Source: Phocoena phocoena
Lineage: Eukaryota; Chordata; Mammalia; Artiodactyla; Phocoenidae
DNA length: 64,000 nt
NCBI RefSeq assembly: GCF_963924675.1
Contig: NC_089238.1
Location: 44,286,879 to 44,350,878 of the forward strand
Direction of reading: 5' to 3'
The notes under the pieces are model-generated. The model was not told where the DNA came from, did no database searches, and saw nothing but the letters and a program-made list of their open reading frames with translations. The number at the start of each line of letters is the position of its first letter. The first letter of the stretch is position 1. The translations under genes were made by a program, and so were the position numbers. Shown here one piece after another: positions 23,930 through 35,999 of the stretch.

Positions 23930-24290
23930 AGAGTAAAGTTGACTAAGTGCCAAGCCAGGGACTAAATTTCCCAGGCTCTCTACATCTAAAAGGACCACAT
24001 GATTTATATCCAGTAGAATATGTTCAGAGCCATCTGTTGACCTCTAGGCAAGATGGTTGAGAAGCAGTTATGTTTTCTCTTCTCTTTCATTTTCCCCTAT
24101 TTGTTGTTGAAGTGAAGACTCTAAAGCCCTGAGCTGTGGCAGAACTTGGGCTCCTGAAGCACACATGGAAGGCTGCCCACTGAACATTGGACTGTCTGTG
24201 TGAACTAACCTTTTGTGTTAAACCACTGAGATTTCAGGGTTTAGTTATTGTGTCAGCTAGCATTACCTTAGCCTAACAGTATGCTGCCAT
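23930..24290 (+). repeat. Ancient interspersed repeat, same family as 13.3 kb
   Basis: Resembles the 13291-13680 element: a 'gaccacatgatttatatc' block, then a 3' end with 'gttaaaccactgagattt' and 'cattaccttagcctaac'. The family is not named. Confidence 0.4.
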
Positions 24291-24299
24291 TTGAATGTA

Positions 24300-24480
24300 T
24301 CTATAAAACTGAATATATAAATATATGTTTCCATGTGTATAGAGTGTGATTGAAGAAATACATAAGAAACTGAGAATGGTGGTTCACCCTGGGGGTGTTG
24401 ATTTCAGTTTCAGCATATGAGAGACTTACTTTTCAGGTTCTACCTTTTATACCATATTGTTTATATGTAATAGCTAGCCA
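24300..24480 (+). repeat. Possible old L1M 3' end
   Basis: The sequence 'gagaatggtggttcaccc' followed by 'agagacttacttttca' resembles the sense 3' end of an old L1M. It is short and diverged. Confidence 0.45.
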
Positions 24481-25082
24481 AAAAATAAAGAAAAGATAAA
24501 TATTTGAACTTAAAAAGAAAGGAAACCATGAGGGGAATATTAAAGATACTGGAGAAATAGTGAATAATTGAGGAAGTAAGTTCAAATGCAGTAGGAGGAA
24601 ACTGAGTCAAAAGCATAAGTGGAAACATAAATCAGGAAAGATTCCTCATCCTCTGACATGCGAGGTAGCAGAAATAACAGTTATATTGCCCAGAAGAAGA
24701 CAAATGCAAGTGAAAACTGTACTGAGACACAATTTCTCATCTATCAGGTGGACAAAACCCCCAAAGTTTGCAAAATCCCATACCCCTTCACAAGGTTATT
24801 TTAAAGTCAATCTCAGGCATATTATTGAATCTATAAATATCCACAAGTATTTCACTATGTATCTCTAACAAGTAAAAACTATTTTTAAACAATCATCACA
24901 CTACAAATGTTACAATTTCTTATATATCAAAGAAATTTAAAGAATATCTAATTAGAGTACACTTTTATGAACATTACCTTATGTTTCAGTTGCCCTGTTT
25001 GCCTCTCTCCTTATAAAGTGTGAGTTTATTGTGGGGCTTTGTAGTACACTTTATTGATAAATTTTCATTTGTAAATAATTTT

Positions 25083-25439
25083 CTTCTATTTATTTATTTA
25101 TTCATTTATTTATTTTTGGCTGCATTGAATCTTTGTTGCTGTGTGCAGGCTTTCTCTAGTTGCAGAGATCGGGGGGCTACTCTTCGTTGCAGTGCGTGGG
25201 CATCTCATTGCAGTGGCTTCTCTTGTTGTGGAGCATGGGCTCTAGGCACACGGACTTCAGTAGTTGTGGCATGCGGGCTCAGTAGTTGTGGCTTGTGGGC
25301 TCTAGAGCGCAGGCTCAGTAGTTGTGACGCACAGGCTTAGTTGCTCCTTGGCATGTGGGATCTTCCCGGACCAGGGCTCGAATCCGTGTCCCCTGCATTG
25401 GCAGGCAGATTCTTAACCACTGAACAACCAGGGAAGCCC
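25083..25439 (-). mobile_element. CHR-type SINE, long form, antisense
   Basis: The plus strand starts with a T/ATTT-rich tail ('tatttatttattcattt') and ends 'caaccagggaagccc'. It holds several 'tcagtagttgtgg' units, the antisense of the internal array of the long form. A 13-bp TSD 'tgtaaataatttt' lies at 25070-25082 and 25440-25452. The target is old L1M sequence. Confidence 0.96.
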
Positions 25440-26281
25440 TGTAAATAATTTTACCATATACTATTGACCCAGGTACCCAAATTGTTAGCATATTACCATA
25501 TTTGCTTTCTATCATCTCCTCTCTATCCTTTCTCTGAATATATATATGAATTATGTGCATGTATTTTTTTCTGAACCATTTGAGAATAAGTTGCAGACAT
25601 AATGCTTCTTTACTCCAAAATACCTTAGTATGTATTTCCTAAGAATATTCTGGTACATAATCACAGGAGGAATTAACATGATGCAATACTATTATTTAAT
25701 CTATAAACTTGATTCATAATATACCTATTTAACTTTGTGATAGCCTTCATAGAAAATAAAATAAATTTTTTCAGATCAAGATCCAATCCAGGATCACACA
25801 TTGCATTTATTGTCATATGTCTTAGTCTCCTTTAATCTGGAATGATTTCTCTGTCAGTCTGTTTTTCATGAGTTTGACATTTTTTAAGGAGTACAGGGTA
25901 GATATTTTTAAGGATATACTTCAATTTAGGTTTGTCTGATATTTCCTCATGATTAGATCCAGGTTAGGAAGTTTTGGCAAAGATATCACATAAGCAATGT
26001 GGCTTTCTCAGTGTATCATATTTGGAGACATTTGATGTCTTTTTGTCCCATTATTGTTGATGTTAACTTTGATCATTTTGTTTAGGTGATAGTTGGCAGG
26101 TTTCTCCATTGTAAAGTTAATTTTTTCTCCCTTGTAATTATTAAGAATTTTGTGGGGGGTAATTTGAGACCATAGAGGCATCCTATTCCTCATAAAACTT
26201 TCACCCACTAGTTGTAACATATATTGATGATATTTGCCTAAATCTATTATTACTTTGCTATTTGTCAAATAGTGATATTCT

Positions 26282-26434
26282 GCTTTGTAAATAAGTTGAT
26301 TTGTATTATTTTTTTAAGATTCCACATATAAGTGATATATTTGCTTTTTCTGTCTGACTTCATTTAGTATTATAATCTCTAGGTCCATCCATGTTACTGC
26401 AGATGGCATTATTTCATTATTTTTTATGGCTGAG

Positions 26435-26486
<52 letters not shown>

Positions 26487-27224
26487 CATCTTCTTTATCC
26501 ATGCATCTGTTGATGCACATTTAGGTTGCTTCCATGTCTTGGCTATTGTAAATTGTGCTGCTATAAGCATAGGGTGCATTTTCAAATTAGTTTTCATCTT
26601 TTCCAGATATATGCCCAGGAGTGTAACTGCTGGATCATATGGCAACTCTATTTTTAGTTATTTAAGGAACCTCCATACTGTTTTCCATAGTGGTTGCACC
26701 AATTAACATTCCCACCAACTGTGTAGGAGGGTTCTGTTTTCTCTGCATCCTCTCCAGCATTTGTTATTTGTAGACTTTTTGATGATGGCCATTCTGACCA
26801 GTGTGAGGTGATAGCTCATGGTAGTTTTGCTTTGCATTTCTCTAATTACTAGCAATGTTGAGCATCTTTTCATGTGCCTATTGGCCATTGGTATGCCTTT
26901 GGAGAAACAGAAATAGACTCACAGAAACAGAAAGCAAACCTATGGCTCTCAAAGGGGAAGGGGAGGAGAGGGATGAATTAGGAATTTGGGGTAAACAGAT
27001 ACCCACTACTATATTTTAAAAAGATAAACAACAAGGACTACTGTATAGCACAGGGAACTATATTCAATATCTTGTAATAACCTATAATGGAAAAGAATCT
27101 TAAAAAGAATAGATACATATATATGTATAACTGAATCACTTTGCTGTACACCTGAAACATTGTAAATCAACTATACTTCAATTAAAAAAAAGAACTGTCT
27201 AAAACATAAGACCATATGGTCAAA
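26282..27224 (+). mobile_element. L1 with 5' inversion and apparent 3' transduction
   Basis: The left part, 26282 to about 26895, is L1 in antisense (it reads from 3'UTR-proximal text back to 'ggccaataggcac'). The right part, about 26900-27190, is sense and ends 'aatcaactatacttcaatt' plus an A run. The two parts meet in L1 order around the 'acagaaatagactcac' region, the classic twin-priming structure. A 15-bp TSD 'aaatagtgatattct' lies at 26267-26281 and 27225-27239. About 30 bp of non-L1 sequence (27192-27221) sits between the L1 A run and a second short A run before the TSD. An (AT)n run of about 46 bp at 26437-26482 lies in the inverted part. Confidence 0.9.
26437..26482. repeat. (AT)n microsatellite
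   Basis: About 23 AT units lie inside the inverted L1, where other copies read 'gagtaatattccattg'. It probably expanded after insertion. Confidence 0.95.
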
Positions 27225-27765
27225 AAATAGTGATATTCTAACTCTATTATTCCTTCTACATTTATTAGTTGATGTTCTACCCTAACAAAAAACTTTTCCT
27301 TCCCTCCAATTTAAAAATAAATTTATATCAGTATGGTTCGTGGATTTAACATTATTTCAGTGCTTATACTGTCCCAAATTTAGCCTGTGCAAACGTTTTC
27401 AACCTGGCTCTTGTGTCTCTTTGAATGTCTCCAGAATTTTTTTTATCATTTTCTTTCTTTCTGGTCTAACAAGATGTTCCAGGTTTATCTCATACATTCC
27501 TTCTCTCAATCCTTCAATAAGCCATTTCTCCAAGGAGTCCTACTTTCTTTTAATGGTTAAAATCAAGATCTACATACTAGGTATGCTTATTATTACCAGA
27601 TTTTCAATTCTTCTAGGCCCAGTATTGACTTTTGAATCATGTAAATATATTGCCTTTTAAAAATTATAATTTGAAAGTTTAAACCTGAATACACCTGATA
27701 TCACAAATAGATTGTAAAGCCAGTGAACACAACATCAGGAAAAAATTTTAATATACTGTTTGAAG

Positions 27766-27985
27766 ATGCAGGCTTTAGAGTTGGTTAGCTCTGGGTTCAA
27801 ATTTATCAGCACCACTTAACAGTTTTGTAATTTCATTTTATTTACCAGCTAATTGGAGGTGAATATATATCTAAATGGGTTGTTGTGAGGATTTAATGAG
27901 ATGTAAAACTAATGACACATAACACACATTTAAACATAGCTGTTGCTTTATGAATAACTATATTTATACTTAGCACAGTTTTGAA
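27766..27985 (+). repeat. MIR SINE
   Basis: Full MIR order is visible: 'ggctttagagttggttagc', 'ctgggttcaaatttatcag', then 'gggttgttgtgaggatttaa' and a 'atgacacataacacaca' tail region. MIR is an ancient tRNA-derived SINE. The copy is diverged and inert. Confidence 0.85.
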
Positions 27986-29684
27986 CATTATATTCAGGAA
28001 GTACTTGTTGAGTTGAATTGTAACGCTCTTCTCCCTTAACTCTGAGATACATTTCTAGATTCACTAGTACTGGAATGTTCCTGAACGTTCCTTCAAACCA
28101 TGAAAAAATATGGAGTCAACTAATTTACAGACATGGGACAAAAGACAAATTGGAGTTGATTTCAGCTCTAGGATGTTCTGAGTTGAAAAAAACTTGAGGT
28201 AACAATGTCTAGATCAGACTTGTTAGATATAGACAAAAGTAATTTATTAAAACCGTTTAGTCTAGGTTAAGCCTATATGTGCCTCATTACTAAATTTCCT
28301 CAGGTGTACTATTATAGTATTTTATACTTTGCTACTTTAAGAGTAGAGGATGAAAGCAAGAAGCAGGAAGAATAGCATTGAATTTAATATAATAATAGAA
28401 CTCATGCAGTTTATCATAGAGAGGAATAGAAAGGAGAATATTATTGTAAATTACATTTTCAGCTGGTTCATACTTGACATACAAGGTAGGATTGTTCAGA
28501 TAGATTCTCATCAAGTTCAGGAAGATGGCAAGTTCACTGCTTTTGCAGCCACAACTATTATATTTTTTTATTCCCCAACAGTTATGAACCATTTCATATT
28601 CAAAATACAGAAGTAGCCACTGATAGAAATACTATTATTGTCACTAGTATTCACTTCTACCCTGCCAAATCAGCAGTATATTGAACGTTTTGGATGGAGA
28701 AAAAAGGGCAAGCCACTGCAACTATGGTGGTGGTTAGTCACATATACTATAGCAAAGAACAGGCCTGGAGAAGGACCTTTTCCTTCAGCATAACTCTCTA
28801 TAGTTCATAACCTTTTTTCATGTTTATGTTAACCAGCAGAAAAAAAAAATTCTAATTTATAAAATGGTTACCAACATGAATCAGGTGTTTCTCCTATTTC
28901 TCTTTACATGGTTTACCTTGAAGGAATACATGTTCTTGGGGTGGGTGGGTAGAGTGTGTGCATGTGCATGTGTGTGCACATGTGTGTATGCATTTTAGAA
29001 ATAAGGAATACAGAAAACATAGATAAAAATTGTGATGGGGAGCTAAAAGTGTTCTTTCTATAGACAAGTAGGCAAAACTATGAAGAGGAAAATAAGGAAT
29101 TAAGGTAGCTATCATATGAACATTATGTAATAGCTATGTAATAGGATTTCATATATATTCTGACAAATTTTTTAAAACTATGAAATAAGCTAAGATTTTC
29201 TTATATTTTGACTTATTTTCTGAGCAGAATGGTAAGGATTAATGGGTTATTGTCTATATGGTACTTTTAGGTACACAGTTAAAAGATATTATGAAATAAT
29301 TACTGCTCTTGTAAAAAAGCATTGCCACAAACTTGTGGCAACATTTGCAACTCTTCTCAGAAGTCAGTGCTGAGTGGTATAGGTTTGTTACTGCTCCAAA
29401 CTTTTCAGTAATTACTAATGAATATTTCAACTTGCACACTGTAATCTAGATTGCATTGTCTCAGGACAAAAAACTTGTTAGTGGAATGTTCAGGTATTCA
29501 ATTTTTATCTGGATAGTATCATCTACTCTGATAGTTTTAACTATACATACATGGCAACTTAAACCACACCTCACTACCACCATTTCTACTATAGCAATTC
29601 AGATACACTCTTTTAATTCTTCATATTCTTTGCTCTGCCAGAAACATCTGATTCTCAGAGGCCCCACTGTTCCACTTCAGGTCT
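27986..29684. other. Unassigned sequence
   Basis: No gene recognised. An 88-codon plus frame at 28350-28616 has no domain and no splice or promoter context. A degenerate GT-rich run lies at 28953-28990. Confidence 0.5.
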
Positions 29685-29700
29685 TACTTAACTAACTTTT

Positions 29701-30020
29701 TTTTTTTTTAAAGAATGTATTGGGGGTAGGAGTTTATTAATTAATTAATTTATTTTTGCTGTGTTGGGTCTTCGTTTCTGTGCAAGGGCTTTCTCTAGTT
29801 GTGGCAAGCAGGGACCACTCTTCATCGCAGTGCGCGGGCCTCTCACTATCACGGCCTCTCTTGTTGCGGAGCACAGGCTCCAGACGCGCAGGCTCAGTAG
29901 TTGTGGCTCACAGGCCTAGTTGCTCCGCAGCATGTGGGATCCTCCCAGACCAGGACTCGAGCCCATGTCCCCTGCATTAGCAGGCAGATTCTCAACCACT
30001 GCGCCACCAGGGAAGCCCTC
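29701..30020 (-). mobile_element. CHR-type SINE, longer form, antisense
   Basis: It begins with a poly-T run and 'ttaattaattaatttattt', then 'gctgtgttgggtcttcg', and ends 'ccaccagggaagccc'. A perfect 16-bp TSD 'tacttaactaactttt' lies at 29685-29700 and 30021-30036. Only one 'tcagtagttgtgg' unit is present, so it is intermediate between the short and long classes. Confidence 0.96.
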
Positions 30021-30036
30021 TACTTAACTAACTTTT

Positions 30037-30376
30037 ACTCATACTTCAACATAGCTTGCAAACCATCTCTTCTAGAAAGTTTTCCCTGACTACCTGCTAC
30101 CACTGATGGACTTTGTCCCCATCACCACCATGGATGGGGAGGTGCCCCAACTTTTTATTCTTATAACACCTTCACTTCCATGTTTCATTCCTCAAAGCAT
30201 ATTGAATAATAAATTTTTGGATAATTGGAGACTACATTGCATTATTTTATTTAATTTTTATTTTCCTAGCTTTATTGAGCTGAATATAATTGACAAATGA
30301 CACGTTATTTTAAATGGAAAAAAAGTACAACCTATATAACAATCCACTAAGGGTATGTGTAAAACGTAAAGCCTTT
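30037..30376. other. Unassigned sequence
   Basis: No gene or clear repeat, apart from a short 'tttattgagctgaatataat' phrase that may come from an old L1 3'UTR. Confidence 0.45.
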
Positions 30377-30391
30377 AAAAACTAACTACTT

Positions 30392-30589
30392 CTAGGACTT
30401 CCCTGGTGGCGCAGTGGTTGAGAGTCCGCCTGCCGATGCAGGGGACACGGATTCGTGCCCTGGTCCGGGAAGATCCCACATGCCACGGAGCGGCTGGGCC
30501 CGTGAGCCATGGCCGCTGAGCCTGCGCGTCCGGAGCCTGTGCTCCGCAACGGGAGAGGCCACAACAGTGAGAGGCCCGCATACTGCAAA
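30392..30589 (+). mobile_element. CHR-type SINE (short form)
   Basis: Starts 'aggacttccctggtggcgca' and ends 'gcccgcatactgc' plus A tail. A perfect 15-bp TSD 'aaaaactaactactt' lies at 30377-30391 and 30590-30604. Frames of 60-70 codons through it are SINE translations, not genes. Confidence 0.97.
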
Positions 30590-32182
30590 AAAAACTAACT
30601 ACTTTTAAAATGGATAATGAACTCAGTGAGCATGTTTGTATGCAGTATGAAATGATAAATGCATAGTATCAGATATGAATTTCATTATCCTTCTATATTG
30701 CAAAGAACATGTATTAAAACATAAATAAACATGAAATAATACTCTTAAGATGAATAATGTAAAGTACTTTTGGAATGGCAGAGTAAAGACATCCATAAAC
30801 CATCTCCTCCACTAAATCAATGAAAACTGTGGTGAAAAATTGTCAAAATAAACTTTTGGAGACATTTGGAATTTAACCAAAGACTTGCAACAATCTGAGG
30901 AGCACTTAATCAAGAAGAATGGCTGAATCTCAATATGAACAACAAGCTCTGTGGTGTTTTCACTTGCTTTGTATCTATTATCCTCTCCCAGGCTTCATGG
31001 TAGCCTTGAAAACCAACACCCTCAAAACCACAGTAGCTGTGTAAACTAGAAGCCTAATAGCTAATAAAAGAGGCAGAATGGTTTTGTCATTCTCCAAGAA
31101 GCCCCATCCCCAGAGAACTGTCACTATTTGACCTGTCTGACAGCTTCCTTGAAAAGCATTGTTCACAGAGCTTATCTTTATTTCACCTGACTCAGAGCTT
31201 ACCCAGTGAGGAAAGCTCTATTGCTGGGACATTTTTTGAAAACAGTTAGAAGCAAATCTTTAATATCATAGCTGCCCAAGGTAGTGACATAGTTGGAGCC
31301 AACAAAAGGTTGACCAAAATATGTAAATGGGAAATCTGGGGAATGAGATGTCTATAATATGCTTTGAAAAGCTTGAAAATACTCCTGGAAATCTAGAAGA
31401 CCACATTGCATGTGAAGGCTCTTTGCAGGCCCCAGAAATACCTGAGCATGTCTTAAGATCTCATCTCTGTTTGGTTTTGATGCTCTGTATTAGCAAGAAG
31501 AGAAGAAGACAGTGATAGAGGAATGAAGGAACAGAAGAGTTACAAGACCTATAGAAAGCAAATAGGCAAATGATGAACCTAAATCATGTGTTATCAGTAA
31601 TTACGTTAAACAAGAGTAGATTAAATATTTGAATCAATAGAGATTTGCAGAATGGATAAAAAAGTATAATCTTACCATATAATATCTATAGGAGACATAC
31701 TTTAGATTCAAAGACACACATGGGTTAAACGTAAAGGATGGAAATATATAAACCATGGAAACAATAACCAAACTAGAGCTGAAATGGCTATCCTAATAAT
31801 AGACAAAATAGACTTTAAGACAAAAATTGTTACTAGAATGAAAACAGGATAATTTATAATAAAATGTCACGCCATTAAAAAGATACAAAAATTATAAACC
31901 TATATGCACAAATACAGAAAGCAACAACTGATAGAATTGAAGAGAGAAATAGACAATGCAAAAAATGATAAAGACGTCATATCCCACTTTCAATAACTGA
32001 TAGAACAACTAGGAAAATGATTAACAAGGAAATGGAAGACCTAATGGCATGGCCAACTAACAAGAACTAACAGACATCTATAAAACACTCCACCCAACAA
32101 CAGCCAAATACACATTCTTCTCAAATACACATGCAGTATTCTCCAGAGTAGATCATCTATTAGTCCATAAAACAAATCTCAG

Positions 32183-32390
32183 GGCTTCCCTGGTGGCGCA
32201 GTGGTTGAGAGTCCGCCTGCCGATGCAGGGGACGTGGGTTCATGTCCCAGTCTAGGAGGATCCCACGTGCCGTGGAGCGGCTGGGCCTGTGAGCCGTGGC
32301 CGCTGGGCCTGCACGTCCGGAGCCTGTGCTCCACAACGGGAGAGGCCACAGCAGTGAGAGGCCCGCGTACCGGAAAAAAAAAAAAAAAAA
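32183..32390 (+). mobile_element. CHR-type SINE (short form) inside L1M
   Basis: Starts 'gggcttccctggtggcgcag' and ends 'gcccgcgtaccgg' with a 17-base A tail. The TSD is short and merges with the tail ('ctca' at 32178-32181 and 32391-32394, perhaps with preceding A residues). The target reads as L1M ORF2 on both sides. Confidence 0.94.
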
Positions 32391-34917
32391 CTCAATAAGT
32401 TGAAATGATTGAATTCATGCAAAGTATGTTTTCCAACACATTGGAATGAAATTAAAAACAAGTGAAGGAAATTTAAGAAATCCAGAAATAGCTGAAAGGT
32501 AAATAACACACAATAAAAAAAAATAACAACAAAGGAAATGAGAAAATGCTTTGAGATGAATGAAAATGAAAACAAAACATAGGAAAAGTTGAGATACAGC
32601 TAATGAAGTGCTTACATGGAAATTTATAGGTGTAATACCTATATTAAAAAACAGACCTGAAATCAAAACCTAATCTTAAAAAGTGATAAAAAGAATAAAC
32701 TAAGCTCAATGAAGTAGAAGAAACTAAATAATTTAGAGCAAAAATAAATAAAAATATGGAATAGGGAAACAATAGAGAAAATCCACAAACCAAAATTTGC
32801 TTCTTCAAAAAGGTCAATAAAGTTAACAAAAGTTTAGCTGGACTAACAACAGAAAAGAAGACTCAGATTACTAAAATCATGAATGAAACATGATTCATTC
32901 CTGAAAACATGTTCAACACTAATGAACATGCAGAAATTAAATGAAAATGTAATCTAAGGTAACACTGTAAACAACCATATACCAACAAATTAGACAACTT
33001 AGATGAAATGGAAAAATTCCTAGAAAGACGAAATGAAAAATATCAATAGACCTGTATAATAAGTAAAGAAATTACATTAGTAATTTTAAAACTTCCCACA
33101 AGCCCAGGCACAGGTAGCTTAACTGGTTAATATACTAAACGTTTAAAGAACATTTAACACCAGTCCTTCACAAATGCTTCTTACCAAAACTACCTGAGGA
33201 GGGAACACTTCTCAGTTCATTCTGTCAGGCAAAGATTACACTGATATCAAAATTAGACAAAGACAAACTTAAAAAGAATGATGTTGACCAGTATCCCTCA
33301 TTAATTTAGATGCAAAAATCTTCAACAAAATAATAGCAAACCAAATCTAGCAACATATTTTTTTAAGTATATGCTCTGATTGAGATTTTATCCAAGGAAT
33401 GCAAGTTTGGTTTAACATTTGGTAATCAATGAATGTAATACATCAAATTAATAGAACAAAGGATAGAAACACATGATCATTTGAATAGATGAAGAATAAG
33501 CTTTTGACAAAATTCAACATCCTTTCATGATAAAAACATTTAACCAGCTAGAAATAAAAAAGGAAATCCTTTAACCTGAAAAAAAAAGTATCTATGAAAA
33601 ACCCACAGCTAACAACATACTTAATGGTGAAAGACTAAATACTTTCACCTAAAATCAGGTACAAGATGAGATTGTTCAGTCTCAACTTCTACTTAACATT
33701 GTACTGGAAATTCTAGCAAGTTTAAGCAAAAAAAAGAAATAAAAGGCATCCAGATTTGGGGGAAAAAGTGGTATGAAACTCTCTTTGCAAATGGTGTAAT
33801 CTCATATATAAAAAACCTCTAAAGAATCCACAAAAACAACTGTTAGGTCTACTGAATGAGTTCATTGGGTTGCAGGATAAAAGACCAATATATAAAAATA
33901 TATTGTATTTCTATACATTCTTTCCTACAATGTAGGCCCAGTTTCAAAACTTACTACAAAGTTTTGGTAATCAGGACTCTGTGATACTGACATAAGGACA
34001 CAAGTAGAATAGAACTGAAATCCCAGAAACAAACTCTGACATTTGTGGTCGCTTGATTTTTGACAGTGACAGGACAATACAGTGGGGAAAAGAATAGTAT
34101 TTTCAATAAACTGTGCTAGTAAAACTAGATATCCACATGCAAAGGAATGAAATTTGACTTCTACGTCAAACCATACATAAAAAGTAACTCAAAGTAGATC
34201 ATATGCCTAAATGTAAAAGTTAGAACTCTTAGCAGAAAACACAGGAGTAAATATTGATGACCTTGGTTTAGGCAATGATTTTGTAGTCACCAAAAGCACA
34301 GTGACAAAAGAAAACTATTATGATGTGAATAAAATGGACATCACCAAAATTAAAAACTTTTGTGCTTTAAAGGATTCTGTCAAGAAAGTGAAAAGACAAC
34401 CCACAGAATGGCTGAAATTATTTGCAAATCACATACCTCATAAAGGACTTATGTCAGGCATATATATATTTTTAAAACTCTTACATCATAACAATAAAAT
34501 ACATCAAACCACCCCCATTAAAAATATGCAAAGGATTTGAAGTTTTTCAAAAGAAGACATACAAATGGCCAATGAGCCCTGAAAAGATACTCAATATCTT
34601 GTCATTAGGGAAATCCAGGTGGAAACCACAGTGAGATACTACTTCATTCCTGCTTATAAAGGCTAAAATGAAGAAGACAGACAATGACAAGTGTTGACAA
34701 GGATGTAGAGTAATTGGAACCCTACTAGTGGGAATCCTACTAATGGGAATGTAAATGGCACAGCCACTTTCAAAAGGGGTTTCATAAAATCTTACACAGA
34801 ATTATGATATGAGCCAGGAATTCTACTTCTAGGAATAGAATAATCAAGAGAAAACATAAAAACTTGTATGCCATGTTCATAGTAGCATTTTTCATTGTGT
34901 CAAACTGTGAAAATATA

Positions 34918-35525
34918 TGGGAGGTAGACATGGAAAGTAAGCCCAGTAAGATTCTGGGAATATATCAAAACTGACTTCCTAGGAACTGGTGGAATCAGCC
35001 ATTATTTCTGGATAGATTCTGGGCAGTTGCGGCTTATGTTGAGAGCCGTTATATTGCATTGGGTCCTGAGGTAACCTTGCTTCTGCCATTAGTAGGGTGC
35101 CATAAGACTGGTGTTTTTATGAACTATGAGTTGGGTGAGGGTTCAATATGAATTATAGGTCTCTTCTCTGTACTTATAATGATTCTTTTACAGAAGCTGT
35201 TTGGCCCTATTTCTGTACTGGAACAGCTTCTGAGCCTCTTAAAAATGTCTTCAGTAACATATCATGAAAGATGTAATACTTGGGAAGTGATTGTGTTTCA
35301 GTTTTTTGGCCAGTAAATTTAGTCTCAATAATTCTGAATTCTTTTTAAGTTTTACCAGTGAAAATCAGAATAGATTTTTCTCCTTGATTTTCAATAACTA
35401 TAAAAATATGATAATAATGCCAGTTTCATAGATGTAAGGGGTATCATTTATCCAGTGCTTTGAAATTCTAAGATAAAATATTTGAGAATTACATTCCTTA
35501 ACATATTTAAGAAAATATTTTTTAA
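34918..35525. other. Unidentified 608-bp insertion within L1M
   Basis: L1M sequence stops near 34917 and resumes near 35526, in the same place in the element. The junctions share 'gtgaaaatata' (34907-34917) and 'gtgaatata' (35526-35534), both standing for the same L1 bases, which looks like a degenerate TSD. The insert is neither L1 nor SINE by eye. One frame from about 34989 stays open for some 50 codons but resembles no protein I know. It ends in A/T-rich text. Candidates are an old processed transcript, an unrecognised repeat or captured filler DNA. Confidence 0.55.
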
Positions 35526-35700
35526 GTGAATATAACCCGAAGAGTCATCAACTGATGAATGGAAAAGTTAACTGTGATATCTCCATACAATAAAACATTA
35601 TTTGACCATAAAAAGGAATGAAGTAGTGATACATGCCATAACATGGATGAATCTTGGAAGCACTATGCTTAGTGAAAGAGGCCAGTCACAAAAGGTCATA

Positions 35701-35753
35701 TGTATGATCACATTTACATGTAATCATTGTATGATTACATTTACATGTAGCAT
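35701..35753. repeat. Tandem duplication, ~27-bp unit
   Basis: 'tgtatgatcacatttacatg' (35701) recurs as 'tgtatgattacatttacatg' (35728), two units with small differences. It lies at the 3' edge of the L1M and just before a SINE. Confidence 0.85.
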
Positions 35754-35760
35754 TGTGTTT

Positions 35761-35987
35761 TGTTTTTTTTTGTTTTTGTTTTTGTTTTTTTTTTGCGGTA
35801 CGCGGGCCTCTCACTGTTGTGGCCTCTCCCATTGTGGAGCACAGGCTCCGGATGCGCAGGCTCAGCGGCCATGGCTCACGGGCCTAGCCACTCCGCGGCA
35901 TGTGGGATCTTCCCGGACCAGGGCACGAACCCGTGTCACCTGCATCGGCAGGCGGATTGTCAAGCACTGCGCCACCAGGGAAGCCCA
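35761..35987 (-). mobile_element. CHR-type SINE (short form), antisense
   Basis: The plus strand begins with a T-rich tail broken by G residues ('tgtttttgtttttgttttt'), then 'gcggtacgcgggcc', and ends 'ccaccagggaagccc'. A 12-bp TSD 'agcattgtgttt' lies at 35749-35760 and 35988-35999. The 144-codon frame at 35602-36036 is largely a translation of this SINE. Confidence 0.96.
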
Positions 35988-35999
35988 AGCATTGTGTTT

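Larger units (their letters stand above)
24750..27660 (-). repeat. Old L1M 3'UTR, antisense, broken by two insertions
   Basis: Antisense phrases of one L1M 3'UTR run in order across the block: 'gagaataagttgcagacat' near 25582, 'ccaatccaggatcacaca' near 25782, 'gtctcctttaatctgga' near 25825, 'gatgttaactttgatcat' near 26059, then after the interruption 'tacatttattagttgatg' near 27257, 'tttatatcagtatgg' near 27321 and 'agccatttctccaagga' near 27521. The SINE at 25083 and the rearranged L1 at 26282 both landed in it. It is not coding. Confidence 0.8.
30760..35740 (+). repeat. Old L1M with 5'UTR-like sequence, ORF2 and C-terminal region
   Basis: 30760-31540 resembles an L1M 5' region ('agcacttaatcaagaaga' near 30901, 'gaaaacagttagaagcaaa' near 31239). 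From 31550, L1 ORF2 text follows: 'gcagaatggataaaaaag' near 31649, 'actttaagacaaaaattgtt' near 31811, then endonuclease, RT and C-terminal blocks to about 35740, ending near 'gccagtcacaaaaggtcat'. ORF1 is largely missing or unrecognisable. The longest ORF2 remnant (34301-34540) is 79 codons. It is interrupted by the SINE at 32183-32390 and by 608 bp of foreign sequence at 34918-35525. Confidence 0.82.
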
